Position numbers and translations under genes: made by a program. From Ptiloglossa arizonensis (Eukaryota; Arthropoda; Insecta; Hymenoptera; Colletidae), in contig NW_027478525.1 of the NCBI RefSeq assembly GCF_051014685.1, forward strand, positions 248,001 through 312,000: 64,000 bases of DNA, given 5' to 3'. The notes beneath the pieces are model-generated. The model ran no database searches, was not told the origin of the DNA, and saw only the letters and a list, made by a program, of their open reading frames with translations. Positions 11,691 to 25,508 of the stretch are shown one piece after another. Every line of letters begins with the position of its first letter. Within the stretch, counting starts at the first letter, position 1.

Positions 11691-14600
11691 TGAGTTTCTC
11701 AAGCGTTCCTTACCTCCAAACTGCCATATCTCGCGAACGGATTGACCAATCCGCAAAATTTCTGTTGCATCTGAAAGTAGAGACTCGCCCGATTACAACG
11801 GTATGTGTAGTTTTCCCCTAGGCCGTTCCAGTTATTCGTCTCGAGCAACAGAACTGCGAAAATTTTGAGTTTCTCAAGCGTTTCTTACTTCCAAACTACC
11901 ATGTCTCGCGAACGGATTCACCAATCCGCAAAATTTCTGTTGCTTCTGAAAGTAGAAACTCGCCCGATTACAACGGTATGCGTACTTTTCCCCTAGGCCG
12001 TTCCAGTTATTCATTTCGAGCATCAGAACTGCGAAAATTTTGAGTTTCTCAAGCGTTTCTTACTTCCAAACTACCATGTCTCGCGAACGGATTCACCAAC
12101 CCGCAAAATTTCTGTTGCTTCTGAAAGTAGAAACTCGCCCGATTACAACGGTATGCGTACTTTTCCCCTAGGCCGTTCCAGTTATTCATTTCGAGCATCA
12201 GAACTGCGAAAATTTTGAGTTTCTCAAGCGTTTCTTACCTCCAAACTGCCATATCTCGCGAACGGATTGACCAATCCGCAAAATTTCTGTTGCGTCTGAA
12301 AGTAGAGACTCGCCAGATTACAACGGTGTGTGTAGTTTTCCCCTAGGCCGTTCCAGTTATTCGTTCCGAGCATTAGAACTGCGAAAATTTTGAGTTTCTC
12401 AAGCGTTTCTTACCTCCAAACTGCCATATCTCGCGAACGGATTGACCAATCCGCAAAATTTCTGTTGCGTCTGAAAGTAGAAACTCGCCCGATTACAACG
12501 GTGTGCGTACTATTCCCCTAGGCCGTTCTAGTTACTCGTTTCGAGCATCAGAACTGCGAAAATTTTGAGTTTCTCAAGCGTTTCTTACATCCAAACTGCC
12601 ATATCTCGCGAACGGATTGATCAATCCGCAAAATTTCTGTTGCATCTGAAAGTAGAAACTCGCCCGATTACAACGGTATGCGTACTATTCTCCTAGGCCG
12701 TTCAAGTTACTCGTTTCGAGCATCAGAACTGCGAAAATTTTCAGTTTCTCAAGCGTTTCTTACATCCAAACTGCCATATCTCGCGAACGGATTGATCAAT
12801 CCGCCAAATTTCTGTTGCATCTGAAAGTAGAAACTCGCCCGATTACAACGGTAGGTGTAGTTTTCCCCTAGGCCGTTCCAGTTATTCATTTCGAGCATCA
12901 GAACTGCGAAAATTTTGAGTTTCTCAAGCGTTTCTTACCTCCAAACTGCCATATCTCGCGAACGGATCGACCAATCCGCAAAATTTCTGTGGCATCTGAA
13001 AGTAGAAACTCGCCCGATTACAACGGTGTGTGTAGTTTTCCCCTAGGCCGTTCCAGTTATTCGTTTCGAGCACCAGAACTGCGAAAATTTTGAGTTTCTC
13101 AAGCGTTCCTTACCTCCAAACTGCCATATCTCGCGAACGGATTGACCAATCCGCAAAATTTCTGTTGCATTTGAAAGTAGAGACTCGCCCGATTACAACG
13201 GTATGTGTAGTTTTCCCCTAGGCCGTTCCAGTTATTCGTTTCGAGCATCAGAACTGCGAAAATTTTGAGTTTCTCAAGCGTTTCTTACATCCAAACTGCC
13301 ATATCTCGCGAACGGATTGACCAATCCGCAAAATTTCTGTGGCATCTGAAAGTAGAAACTCGCCCGATTACAACGGTATGCGTACTTTTCCCCTAGGCCG
13401 TTCTAGTTATTCGTTTCGAGCATCAGAACGGCGAAATTTTTGAGTTTCTCAAGCGTTCCTTACCTCCAAACTGCCATATCTCGCGAACGGATTGACCAAT
13501 CCGCAAAATTTCTGTTGCATCTGAAAGTAGAGACTCGCCCGATTACAACGGTGTGTGTAGTTTTCCCCTAGGCCGTTCCAGTTATTCGTCTCGAGCAACA
13601 GAACTGCGAAAATTTTGAGTTTCTCAAGCGATTCTTACTTCCAAACTACCATGTCTCGCGAACGGATTCACCAATCCGCAAAATTTCTGTTGCTTCTGAA
13701 AGTAGAAACTCGCCCGATTACAACGGTATGCGTACTTTTCCCCTAGGCCGTTCCAGTTATTCATTTCGAGCATCAGAACTGCGAAAATTTTGAGTTTCTC
13801 AAGCGTTTCTTACATCCAAACTGCCATATCTCGCGAACGGATTGACCAATCCGCAAAATTGCTGTTGCGTCTGAAAGTAGAAACTCGCCCGATTACAACG
13901 GTGTGCGTACTATTCCCCTAGGCCGTTCTAGTTACTCGTTTCGAGCATCAGAACTGCGAAAATTTTGAGTTTCTCAAGCGTTTCTTACATCCAAACTGCC
14001 ATATCTCGCGAACGGATTGATCAATCCGCCAAATTTCTGTTGCATCTGAAAGTGGAAACTCGCCCGATTACAACGGTAGGTGTAGTTTTCCCCTAGGCCG
14101 TTCTAGTTATTCGTTTCGAGCATCAGAACTGCGAAAATTTTGAGTTTCTCAAACGTTTCTTACATCCAAACTGCCATATCTCGCGAACGGATTGACCAAT
14201 CCGCAAAATTTCTGTTGCATCTGAAAGTAGAAAATCGCCCGATTACAACGGTATGCGTACTTTTCCCCCATGCCGTTCTAGATACTCGTTTCGAGCATCA
14301 GAACTGCGAAAATTTTGAGTTTCACAAGCGTTTCTTATTTCCAAACTGCCATATCTCGCGAACGGATTGATCAATCCGCAAAATTTCTGTGTCATCTGAA
14401 AGTAGAAACTCGCCCGATTACAACGGTATGCGTACTTTTCCCCTAGGCCGTTCCAGTTATTCATTTCGAGCATCAGAACTGCGAAAATTTTGAGTTTCTC
14501 AAGCGTTTCTTACTTCCAAACTACCATGTCTCGCGAACGGATTCACCAACCCGCAAAATTTCTGTTGCTTCTGAAAGTAGAAACTCGCCCGATTACAACG

Positions 14601-15365
14601 GTATGCGTACTTTTCCCCTAGGCCGTTCCAGTTATTCATTTCGAGCATCAGAACTGCGAAAATTTTGAGTTTCTCAAGCGTTTCTTACCTCCAAACTGCC
14701 ATATCTCGCGAACGGATTGACCAATCCGCAAAATTTCTGTTGCGTCTGAAAGTAGAGACTCGCCAGATTACAACGGTGTGTGTAGTTTTCCCCTAGGCCG
14801 TTCCAGTTATTCGTTCCGAGCATCAGAACTGCGAAAATTTTGAGTTTCTCAAGCGTTTCTTACCTCCAAACTGCCATATCTCGCGAACGGATTGACCAAT
14901 CCGCAAAATTTCTGTTGCGTCTGAAAGTAGAAACTCGCCCGATTACAACGGTGTGCGTACTATTCCCCTAGGCCGTTCAAGTTACTCGTTTCGAGCATCA
15001 GAACTGCGAAAATTTTCAGTTTCTCAAGCGTTTCTTACATCCAAACTGCCATATCTCGCGAACGGATTGATCAATCCGCCAAATTTCTGTTGCATCTGAA
15101 AGTAGAAACTCGCCCGATTACAACGGTAGGTGTAGTTTTCCCCTAGGCAGTTCCAGTTATTCATTTCGAGCATCAGAACTGCGAAAATTTTGAGTTTCTC
15201 AAGCGTTTCTTACCTCCAAACTGCCATATCTCGCGAACGGATCGACCAATCCGCAAAATTTCTGTGGCATCTGAAAGTAGAAACTCGCCCGATTACAACG
15301 GTGTGTGTAGTTTTCCCCTAGGCCGTTCCAGTTATTCGTTTCGAGCACCAGAACTGCGAAAATTT
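11691..15365. repeat. 21-monomer HOR, unit 1 (3,675 bp)
   Basis: This is the first unit of a clean tandem pair, 21 x 175 bp with no length change. Markers are CTCGAG at 11840 and 13590, GGATTCACCAACCCGC near 12089, TATTCTCCTAGG near 12686 and GGCAGTTCC near 15148. Each is found again exactly 3,675 bp later. The unit has internal history: the CACCAACCCGC monomer recurs 2,450 bp (14 monomers) on, near 14540. The 21-mer therefore contains an older 14-monomer spacing. Confidence 0.92.
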
Positions 15366-18300
15366 TGAGTTTCTCAAGCGTTCCTTACCTCCAAACTGCC
15401 ATATCTCGCGAACGGATTGACCAATCCGCAAAATTTCTGTTGCATCTGAAAGTAGAGACTCGCCCGATTACAACGGTATGTGTAGTTTTCCCCTAGGCCG
15501 TTCCAGTTATTCGTCTCGAGCAACAGAACTGCGAAAATTTTGAGTTTCTCAAGCGTTTCTTACTTCCAAACTACCATGTCTCGCGAACGGATTCACCAAT
15601 CCGCAAAATTTCTGTTGCTTCTGAAAGTAGAAACTCGCCCGATTACAACGGTATGCGTACTTTTCCCCTAGGCCGTTCCAGTTATTCATTTCGAGCATCA
15701 GAACTGCGAAAATTTTGAGTTTCTCAAGCGTTTCTTACTTCCAAACTACCATGTCTCGCGAACGGATTCACCAACCCGCAAAATTTCTGTTGCTTCTGAA
15801 AGTAGAAACTCGCCCGATTACAACGGTATGCGTACTTTTCCCCTAGGCCGTTCCAGTTATTCATTTCGAGCATCAGAACTGCGAAAATTTTGAGTTTCTC
15901 AAGCGTTTCTTACCTCCAAACTGCCATATCTCGCGAACGGATTGACCAATCCGCAAAATTTCTGTTGCGTCTGAAAGTAGAGACTCGCCAGATTACAACG
16001 GTGTGTGTAGTTTTCCCCTAGGCCGTTCCAGTTATTCGTTCCGAGCATTAGAACTGCGAAAATTTTGAGTTTCTCAAGCGTTTCTTACCTCCAAACTGCC
16101 ATATCTCGCGAACGGATTGACCAATCCGCAAAATTTCTGTTGCGTCTGAAAGTAGAAACTCGCCCGATTACAACGGTGTGCGTACTATTCCCCTAGGCCG
16201 TTCTAGTTACTCGTTTCGAGCATCAGAACTGCGAAAATTTTGAGTTTCTCAAGCGTTTCTTACATCCAAACTGCCATATCTCGCGAACGGATTGATCAAT
16301 CCGCAAAATTTCTGTTGCATCTGAAAGTAGAAACTCGCCCGATTACAACGGTATGCGTACTATTCTCCTAGGCCGTTCAAGTTACTCGTTTCGAGCATCA
16401 GAACTGCGAAAATTTTCAGTTTCTCAAGCGTTTCTTACATCCAAACTGCCATATCTCGCGAACGGATTGATCAATCCGCCAAATTTCTGTTGCATCTGAA
16501 AGTAGAAACTCGCCCGATTACAACGGTAGGTGTAGTTTTCCCCTAGGCCGTTCCAGTTATTCATTTCGAGCATCAGAACTGCGAAAATTTTGAGTTTCTC
16601 AAGCGTTTCTTACCTCCAAACTGCCATATCTCGCGAACGGATCGACCAATCCGCAAAATTTCTGTGGCATCTGAAAGTAGAAACTCGCCCGATTACAACG
16701 GTGTGTGTAGTTTTCCCCTAGGCCGTTCCAGTTATTCGTTTCGAGCACCAGAACTGCGAAAATTTTGAGTTTCTCAAGCGTTCCTTACCTCCAAACTGCC
16801 ATATCTCGCGAACGGATTGACCAATCCGCAAAATTTCTGTTGCATTTGAAAGTAGAGACTCGCCCGATTACAACGGTATGTGTAGTTTTCCCCTAGGCCG
16901 TTCCAGTTATTCGTTTCGAGCATCAGAACTGCGAAAATTTTGAGTTTCTCAAGCGTTTCTTACATCCAAACTGCCATATCTCGCGAACGGATTGACCAAT
17001 CCGCAAAATTTCTGTGGCATCTGAAAGTAGAAACTCGCCCGATTACAACGGTATGCGTACTTTTCCCCTAGGCCGTTCTAGTTATTCGTTTCGAGCATCA
17101 GAACGGCGAAATTTTTGAGTTTCTCAAGCGTTCCTTACCTCCAAACTGCCATATCTCGCGAACGGATTGACCAATCCGCAAAATTTCTGTTGCATCTGAA
17201 AGTAGAGACTCGCCCGATTACAACGGTGTGTGTAGTTTTCCCCTAGGCCGTTCCAGTTATTCGTCTCGAGCAACAGAACTGCGAAAATTTTGAGTTTCTC
17301 AAGCGATTCTTACTTCCAAACTACCATGTCTCGCGAACGGATTCACCAATCCGCAAAATTTCTGTTGCTTCTGAAAGTAGAAACTCGCCCGATTACAACG
17401 GTATGCGTACTTTTCCCCTAGGCCGTTCCAGTTATTCATTTCGAGCATCAGAACTGCGAAAATTTTGAGTTTCTCAAGCGTTTCTTACATCCAAACTGCC
17501 ATATCTCGCGAACGGATTGACCAATCCGCAAAATTGCTGTTGCGTCTGAAAGTAGAAACTCGCCCGATTACAACGGTGTGCGTACTATTCCCCTAGGCCG
17601 TTCTAGTTACTCGTTTCGAGCATCAGAACTGCGAAAATTTTGAGTTTCTCAAGCGTTTCTTACATCCAAACTGCCATATCTCGCGAACGGATTGATCAAT
17701 CCGCCAAATTTCTGTTGCATCTGAAAGTGGAAACTCGCCCGATTACAACGGTAGGTGTAGTTTTCCCCTAGGCCGTTCTAGTTATTCGTTTCGAGCATCA
17801 GAACTGCGAAAATTTTGAGTTTCTCAAACGTTTCTTACATCCAAACTGCCATATCTCGCGAACGGATTGACCAATCCGCAAAATTTCTGTTGCATCTGAA
17901 AGTAGAAAATCGCCCGATTACAACGGTATGCGTACTTTTCCCCTATGCCGTTCTAGATACTCGTTTCGAGCATCAGAACTGCGAAAATTTTGAGTTTCAC
18001 AAGCGTTTCTTATTTCCAAACTGCCATATCTCGCGAACGGATTGATCAATCCGCAAAATTTCTGTGTCATCTGAAAGTAGAAACTCGCCCGATTACAACG
18101 GTATGCGTACTTTTCCCCTAGGCCGTTCCAGTTATTCATTTCGAGCATCAGAACTGCGAAAATTTTGAGTTTCTCAAGCGTTTCTTACTTCCAAACTACC
18201 ATGTCTCGCGAACGGATTCACCAACCCGCAAAATTTCTGTTGCTTCTGAAAGTAGAAACTCGCCCGATTACAACGGTATGCGTACTTTTCCCCTAGGCCG

Positions 18301-19040
18301 TTCCAGTTATTCATTTCGAGCATCAGAACTGCGAAAATTTTGAGTTTCTCAAGCGTTTCTTACCTCCAAACTGCCATATCTCGCGAACGGATTGACCAAT
18401 CCGCAAAATTTCTGTTGCGTCTGAAAGTAGAGACTCGCCAGATTACAACGGTGTGTGTAGTTTTCCCCTAGGCCGTTCCAGTTATTCGTTCCGAGCATCA
18501 GAACTGCGAAAATTTTGAGTTTCTCAAGCGTTTCTTACCTCCAAACTGCCATATCTCGCGAACGGATTGACCAATCCGCAAAATTTCTGTTGCGTCTGAA
18601 AGTAGAAACTCGCCCGATTACAACGGTGTGCGTACTATTCCCCTAGGCCGTTCAAGTTACTCGTTTCGAGCATCAGAACTGCGAAAATTTTCAGTTTCTC
18701 AAGCGTTTCTTACATCCAAACTGCCATATCTCGCGAACGGATTGATCAATCCGCCAAATTTCTGTTGCATCTGAAAGTAGAAACTCGCCCGATTACAACG
18801 GTAGGTGTAGTTTTCCCCTAGGCAGTTCCAGTTATTCATTTCGAGCATCAGAACTGCGAAAATTTTGAGTTTCTCAAGCGTTTCTTACCTCCAAACTGCC
18901 ATATCTCGCGAACGGATCGACCAATCCGCAAAATTTCTGTGGCATCTGAAAGTAGAAACTCGCCCGATTACAACGGTGTGTGTAGTTTTCCCCTAGGCCG
19001 TTCCAGTTATTCGTTTCGAGCACCAGAACTGCGAAAATTT
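15366..19040. repeat. 21-monomer HOR, unit 2 (3,675 bp)
   Basis: This is the second unit, directly abutting the first. The only difference I noticed is a C/T change: CCCCCATGCCG near 14267 against CCCCTATGCCG near 17942. Such near-identity over 3.7 kb, while neighbouring monomers inside a unit differ at many sites, is the defining property of an HOR and points to recent unequal exchange. XhoI-type sites are at 15515 and 17265. Confidence 0.92.
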
Positions 19041-19914
19041 TGAGTTTCTCAAGCGTTCCTTACCTCCAAACTGCCATATCTCGCGAACGGATTGACCAAT
19101 CCGCAAAATTTCTGTTGCATTTGAAAGTAGAGACTCGCCCGATTACAACGGTATGTGTAGTTTTCCCCTAGGCCGTTCCAGTTATTCGTTTCGAGCATCA
19201 GAACTGCGAAAATTTTGAGTTTCTCAAGCGTTTCTTACATCCAAACTGCCATATCTCGCGAACGGATTGACCAATCCGCAAAATTTCTGTGGCATCTGAA
19301 AGTAGAAACTCGCCCGATTACAACGGTATGCGTACTTTTCCCCTAGGCCGTTCTAGTTATTCGTTTCGAGCATCAGAACGGCGAAATTTTTGAGTTTCTC
19401 AAGCGTTCCTTACCTCCAAACTGCCATATCTCGCGAACGGATTGACCAATCCGCAAAATTTCTGTTGCATCTGAAAGTAGAGACTCGCCCGATTACAACG
19501 GTGTGTGTAGTTTTCCCCTAGGCCGTTCCAGTTATTCGTCTCGAGCAACAGAACTGCGAAAATTTTGAGTTTCTCAAGCGATTCTTACTTCCAAACTACC
19601 ATGTCTCGCGAACGGATTCACCAATCCGCAAAATTTCTGTTGCTTCTGAAAGTAGAAACTCGCCCGATTACAACGGTATGCGTACTTTTCCCCTAGGCCG
19701 TTCCAGTTATTCATTTCGAGCATCAGAACTGCGAAAATTTTGAGTTTCTCAAGCGTTTCTTACATCCAAACTGCCATATCTCGCGAACGGATTGACCAAT
19801 CCGCAAAATTGCTGTTGCGTCTGAAAGTAGAAACTCGCCCGATTACAACGGTGTGCGTACTATTCCCCTAGGCCGTTCTAGTTACTCGTTTCGAGCATCA
19901 GAACTGCGAAAATT
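19041..19914. repeat. Partial family A unit, shifted register
   Basis: After the second 21-mer unit the array does not restart the unit. It follows 16,766-17,639 at an offset of 2,275 bp (13 monomers), shown by GCATTTGAAAG near 19119 and GAACGGCGAAATTTTTG at 19376. It ends where TTTCTTATTTTC begins family B. This is a switch point between two register alignments. Confidence 0.82.
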
Positions 19915-22711
19915 TTGAGTTTCTCAAGCGTTTCTTATTTTCAAACTGCCATATCTCGCGAACGGATTGATCAATCCGCAAAATTTCTGTGGCATCTGAA
20001 AGTAGAAACTCGCCCGATTACAACGGTATGTGTAGTTTTCCCCTAGGCCGTTCCAGTTATTCGTGTCGAGCATCAGAACTGCGAAAACTTTGAGTTTCTC
20101 AAGCGTTCTTACCTCCAAACTGCCATATCTCGCGAACGGATTGACCAATCCGCAAAATTTCTGTGGCATCTGAAAGTAGAAACTCGCCCGATTACAACGG
20201 TATGCGTACTTTTCCCCTAGGCCGTTCTAGTTATTCGTTTCGAGCATCAGAACGGCGAAATTTTTGAGTTTCTCAAGCGTTCCTTACCTCCAAACTGCCA
20301 TATCTCGCGAACGGATTGACCAATCCGCAAAATTTCTGTTGCATCTGAAAGTAGAGACTCGCCCGATTACAACGGTGTGTGTAGTTTTCCCCTAGGCCGT
20401 TCCAGTTATTCGTCTCGAGCAACAGAACTGCGAAAATTTTGAGTTTCTCAAGCGATTCTTACTTCCAAACTACCATGTCTCGCGAACGGATTCACCAATC
20501 CGCAAAATTTCTGTTGCTTCTGAAAGTAGAAACTCGCCCGATTACAACGGTATGCGTACTTTTCCCCTAGGCCGTTCCAGTTATTCATTTCGAGCATCAG
20601 AACTGCGAAAATTTTGAGTTTCTCAAGCGTTTCTTACATCCAAACTGCCATATCTCGCGAACGGATTGACCAATCCGCAAAATTGCTGTTGCGTCTGAAA
20701 GTAGAAACTCGCCCGATTACAACGGTGTGCGTACTATTCCCCTAGGCCGTTCTAGTTACTCGTTTCGAGCATCAGAACTGCGAAAATTTTGAGTTTCTCA
20801 AGCGTTTCTTATTTTCAAACTGCCATATCTCGCGAACGGATTGATCAATCCGCAAAATTTCTGTGGCATCTGAAAGTAGAAACTCGCCCGATTACAACGG
20901 TATGTGTAGTTTTCCCCTAGGCCGTTCCAGTTATTCGTTTCGAGCATCAGAACTGCGAAAACTTTGAGTTTCTCAAGCGTTCTTACCTCCAAACTGCCAT
21001 ATCTCGCGAACGGATTGACCGATCCGCACAGTTTCTGTTGCATCTGAAAGTAGAAACTCGCCCGATTGCAACGGTGTGCGCACTTTTCCCCTAGGCCGTT
21101 CTAGTTATTCGTTTCGAGCATCAGAACTGCGCAAATTTTGAGTTTCTCAAGCGGTTCTTACCTCCAAACTGCCATATCTCGCGAACGGATTGACCAATCC
21201 GCAAAATTTCTGTTGCATCTGAAAGTAGAAACTCGCCCGATTACAACGGTATGCGTACTTTTCCCCTAGGCCGTTCCAGTTATTCGTTTCGAGCATCAGA
21301 ACTGCGAAAACTTTGAGTTTCTCAAGCGTTCTTACCTCCAAACTGCCATATCTCGCGAACGGATTGACCGATCCGCAAAATTTCTGTTGCATCTGAAAGT
21401 AGAAACTCGCCCGATTACAACGGTGTGCGTACTATTCCCCTAGGCCGTTCTAGTTACTCGTTTCGAGCATCAGAACTGCGAAAATTTTGAGTTTCTCAAG
21501 CGATTCTTACATCCAAACTGCCATATCTCGCGAACGGATTGATCAATCCGCAAAATTTCTGTTGCATCTGAAAGTAGAAACTCGCCCGATTACAACGGTA
21601 TGCGTACTATTCCCCTAGGCCGTTCAAGTTACTCGTTTCGAGCATCAGAACTGCGAAAATTTTCAGTTTCTCAAGCGTTTCTTACATCCAAACTGCCATA
21701 TCTCGCGAACGGATTGATCAATCCGCCAAATTTCTGTTGCATCTGAAAGTAGAAACTCGCCCGATTACAACGGTAGGTGTAGTTTTCCCCTAGGCCGTTC
21801 CAGTTATTCGTTTCGAGCACCAGAACTGCGAAAATTTTGAGTTTCTCAAGCGTTCCTTACCTCCAAACTGCCATATCTCGCGAACGGATTGACCGATCCG
21901 CAAAATTTCTGTTGCATCTGAAAGTAGAAACTCGCCCGATTGCAACGGTGTGCGCACTTTTCCCCTAGGCCGTTCTAGTTATTCGTTTCGAGCATCAGAA
22001 CTGCGCAAATTTTGAGTTTCTCAAGCGGTTCTTACCTCCAAACTGCCATATCTCGCGAACGGATTGACCAATCCGCAAAATTTCTGTTGCATCTGAAAGT
22101 AGAAACTCGCCCGATTACAACGGTATGCGTACTTTTCCCCTAGGCCGTTCTAGTTACTCGTTTCGAGCATCAGAACTGCGCAAATTTTGAGTTTCTCAAG
22201 CGGTTCTTACCTCCAAACTGCCATATCTCGCGAACGGATTGACCAATCCGCAAAATTTCTGTTGCATCTGAAAGTAGAAACTCGCCCGATTGCAACGGTG
22301 TGCGCACTTTTCCCCTAGGCCGTTCTAGTTATTCGTTTCGAGCATCAGAACTGCGAAAATTTTGAGTTTCTCAAGCGTTTCTTACATCCAAACTGCCATA
22401 TCTCGCGAACGGATTGACCAATCCGCAAAATTTCTGTTGCATCTGAAAGCAGAAACTCGCCCGATTCCAACGGTATGCGTACTTTTCCCCTATGCCGTTC
22501 TAGTTACTCGTTTCGAGCATCAGAACTGCGAAAATTTTGAGTTTCTCAAGCGTTTCTTATTTTCAAACTGCCATATCTCGCGAACGGATTGATCAATCCG
22601 CAAAATTTCTGTGGCATCTGAAAGTAGAAACTCGCCCGATTACAACGGTATGTGTAGTTTTCCCCTAGGCCGTTCCAGTTATTCGTTTCGAGCATCTGAA
22701 CTGCGAAAACT
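19915..22711. repeat. 16-monomer HOR, unit 1 (2,797 bp)
   Basis: This unit is 16 monomers long but 2,797 bp rather than 2,800. Three monomers lack one T, giving AAGCGTTCTTACC near 20106, 20980 and 21329. The same monomers carry GAAAACTTTGAG instead of GAAAATTTTGAG. About 20,250-20,785 repeats 19,376-19,911 at 874 bp, showing that its left half was formed from family A sequence. XhoI-type site at 20414. Confidence 0.92.
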
Positions 22712-25508
22712 TTGAGTTTCTCAAGCGTTTCTTATTTTCAAACTGCCATATCTCGCGAACGGATTGATCAATCCGCAAAATTTCTGTGGCATCTGAAAGT
22801 AGAAACTCGCCCGATTACAACGGTATGTGTAGTTTTCCCCTAGGCCGTTCCAGTTATTCGTGTCGAGCATCAGAACTGCGAAAACTTTGAGTTTCTCAAG
22901 CGTTCTTACCTCCAAACTGCCATATCTCGCGAACGGATTGACCAATCCGCAAAATTTCTGTGGCATCTGAAAGTAGAAACTCGCCCGATTACAACGGTAT
23001 GCGTACTTTTCCCCTAGGCCGTTCTAGTTATTCGTTTCGAGCATCAGAACGGCGAAATTTTTGAGTTTCTCAAGCGTTCCTTACCTCCAAACTGCCATAT
23101 CTCGCGAACGGATTGACCAATCCGCAAAATTTCTGTTGCATCTGAAAGTAGAGACTCGCCCGATTACAACGGTGTGTGTAGTTTTCCCCTAGGCCGTTCC
23201 AGTTATTCGTCTCGAGCAACAGAACTGCGAAAATTTTGAGTTTCTCAAGCGATTCTTACTTCCAAACTACCATGTCTCGCGAACGGATTCACCAATCCGC
23301 AAAATTTCTGTTGCTTCTGAAAGTAGAAACTCGCCCGATTACAACGGTATGCGTACTTTTCCCCTAGGCCGTTCCAGTTATTCATTTCGAGCATCAGAAC
23401 TGCGAAAATTTTGAGTTTCTCAAGCGTTTCTTACATCCAAACTGCCATATCTCGCGAACGGATTGACCAATCCGCAAAATTGCTGTTGCGTCTGAAAGTA
23501 GAAACTCGCCCGATTACAACGGTGTGCGTACTATTCCCCTAGGCCGTTCTAGTTACTCGTTTCGAGCATCAGAACTGCGAAAATTTTGAGTTTCTCAAGC
23601 GTTTCTTATTTTCAAACTGCCATATCTCGCGAACGGATTGATCAATCCGCAAAATTTCTGTGGCATCTGAAAGTAGAAACTCGCCCGATTACAACGGTAT
23701 GTGTAGTTTTCCCCTAGGCCGTTCCAGTTATTCGTTTCGAGCATCAGAACTGCGAAAACTTTGAGTTTCTCAAGCGTTCTTACCTCCAAACTGCCATATC
23801 TCGCGAACGGATTGACCGATCCGCACAGTTTCTGTTGCATCTGAAAGTAGAAACTCGCCCGATTGCAACGGTGTGCGCACTTTTCCCCTAGGCCGTTCTA
23901 GTTATTCGTTTCGAGCATCAGAACTGCGCAAATTTTGAGTTTCTCAAGCGGTTCTTACCTCCAAACTGCCATATCTCGCGAACGGATTGACCAATCCGCA
24001 AAATTTCTGTTGCATCTGAAAGTAGAAACTCGCCCGATTACAACGGTATGCGTACTTTTCCCCTAGGCCGTTCCAGTTATTCGTTTCGAGCATCAGAACT
24101 GCGAAAACTTTGAGTTTCTCAAGCGTTCTTACCTCCAAACTGCCATATCTCGCGAACGGATTGACCGATCCGCAAAATTTCTGTTGCATCTGAAAGTAGA
24201 AACTCGCCCGATTACAACGGTGTGCGTACTATTCCCCTAGGCCGTTCTAGTTACTCGTTTCGAGCATCAGAACTGCGAAAATTTTGAGTTTCTCAAGCGA
24301 TTCTTACATCCAAACTGCCATATCTCGCGAACGGATTGATCAATCCGCAAAATTTCTGTTGCATCTGAAAGTAGAAACTCGCCCGATTACAACGGTATGC
24401 GTACTATTCCCCTAGGCCGTTCAAGTTACTCGTTTCGAGCATCAGAACTGCGAAAATTTTCAGTTTCTCAAGCGTTTCTTACATCCAAACTGCCATATCT
24501 CGCGAACGGATTGATCAATCCGCCAAATTTCTGTTGCATCTGAAAGTAGAAACTCGCCCGATTACAACGGTAGGTGTAGTTTTCCCCTAGGCCGTTCCAG
24601 TTATTCGTTTCGAGCACCAGAACTGCGAAAATTTTGAGTTTCTCAAGCGTTCCTTACCTCCAAACTGCCATATCTCGCGAACGGATTGACCGATCCGCAA
24701 AATTTCTGTTGCATCTGAAAGTAGAAACTCGCCCGATTGCAACGGTGTGCGCACTTTTCCCCTAGGCCGTTCTAGTTATTCGTTTCGAGCATCAGAACTG
24801 CGCAAATTTTGAGTTTCTCAAGCGGTTCTTACCTCCAAACTGCCATATCTCGCGAACGGATTGACCAATCCGCAAAATTTCTGTTGCATCTGAAAGTAGA
24901 AACTCGCCCGATTACAACGGTATGCGTACTTTTCCCCTAGGCCGTTCTAGTTACTCGTTTCGAGCATCAGAACTGCGCAAATTTTGAGTTTCTCAAGCGG
25001 TTCTTACCTCCAAACTGCCATATCTCGCGAACGGATTGACCAATCCGCAAAATTTCTGTTGCATCTGAAAGTAGAAACTCGCCCGATTGCAACGGTGTGC
25101 GCACTTTTCCCCTAGGCCGTTCTAGTTATTCGTTTCGAGCATCAGAACTGCGAAAATTTTGAGTTTCTCAAGCGTTTCTTACATCCAAACTGCCATATCT
25201 CGCGAACGGATTGACCAATCCGCAAAATTTCTGTTGCATCTGAAAGCAGAAACTCGCCCGATTCCAACGGTATGCGTACTTTTCCCCTATGCCGTTCTAG
25301 TTACTCGTTTCGAGCATCAGAACTGCGAAAATTTTGAGTTTCTCAAGCGTTTCTTATTTTCAAACTGCCATATCTCGCGAACGGATTGATCAATCCGCAA
25401 AATTTCTGTGGCATCTGAAAGTAGAAACTCGCCCGATTACAACGGTATGTGTAGTTTTCCCCTAGGCCGTTCCAGTTATTCGTTTCGAGCATCTGAACTG
25501 CGAAAACT
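22712..25508. repeat. 16-monomer HOR, unit 2 (2,797 bp)
   Basis: This is a tandem copy of the preceding unit, with the same three 1-bp deletions (near 22903, 23777 and 24126) and the XhoI-type site at 23211. I noticed no internal difference. The shared private deletions are strong evidence of one recent duplication event. The join at 22,711/22,712 carries GAGCATCTGAACTG just upstream, a variant also found at the unit end near 25490. Confidence 0.92.
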
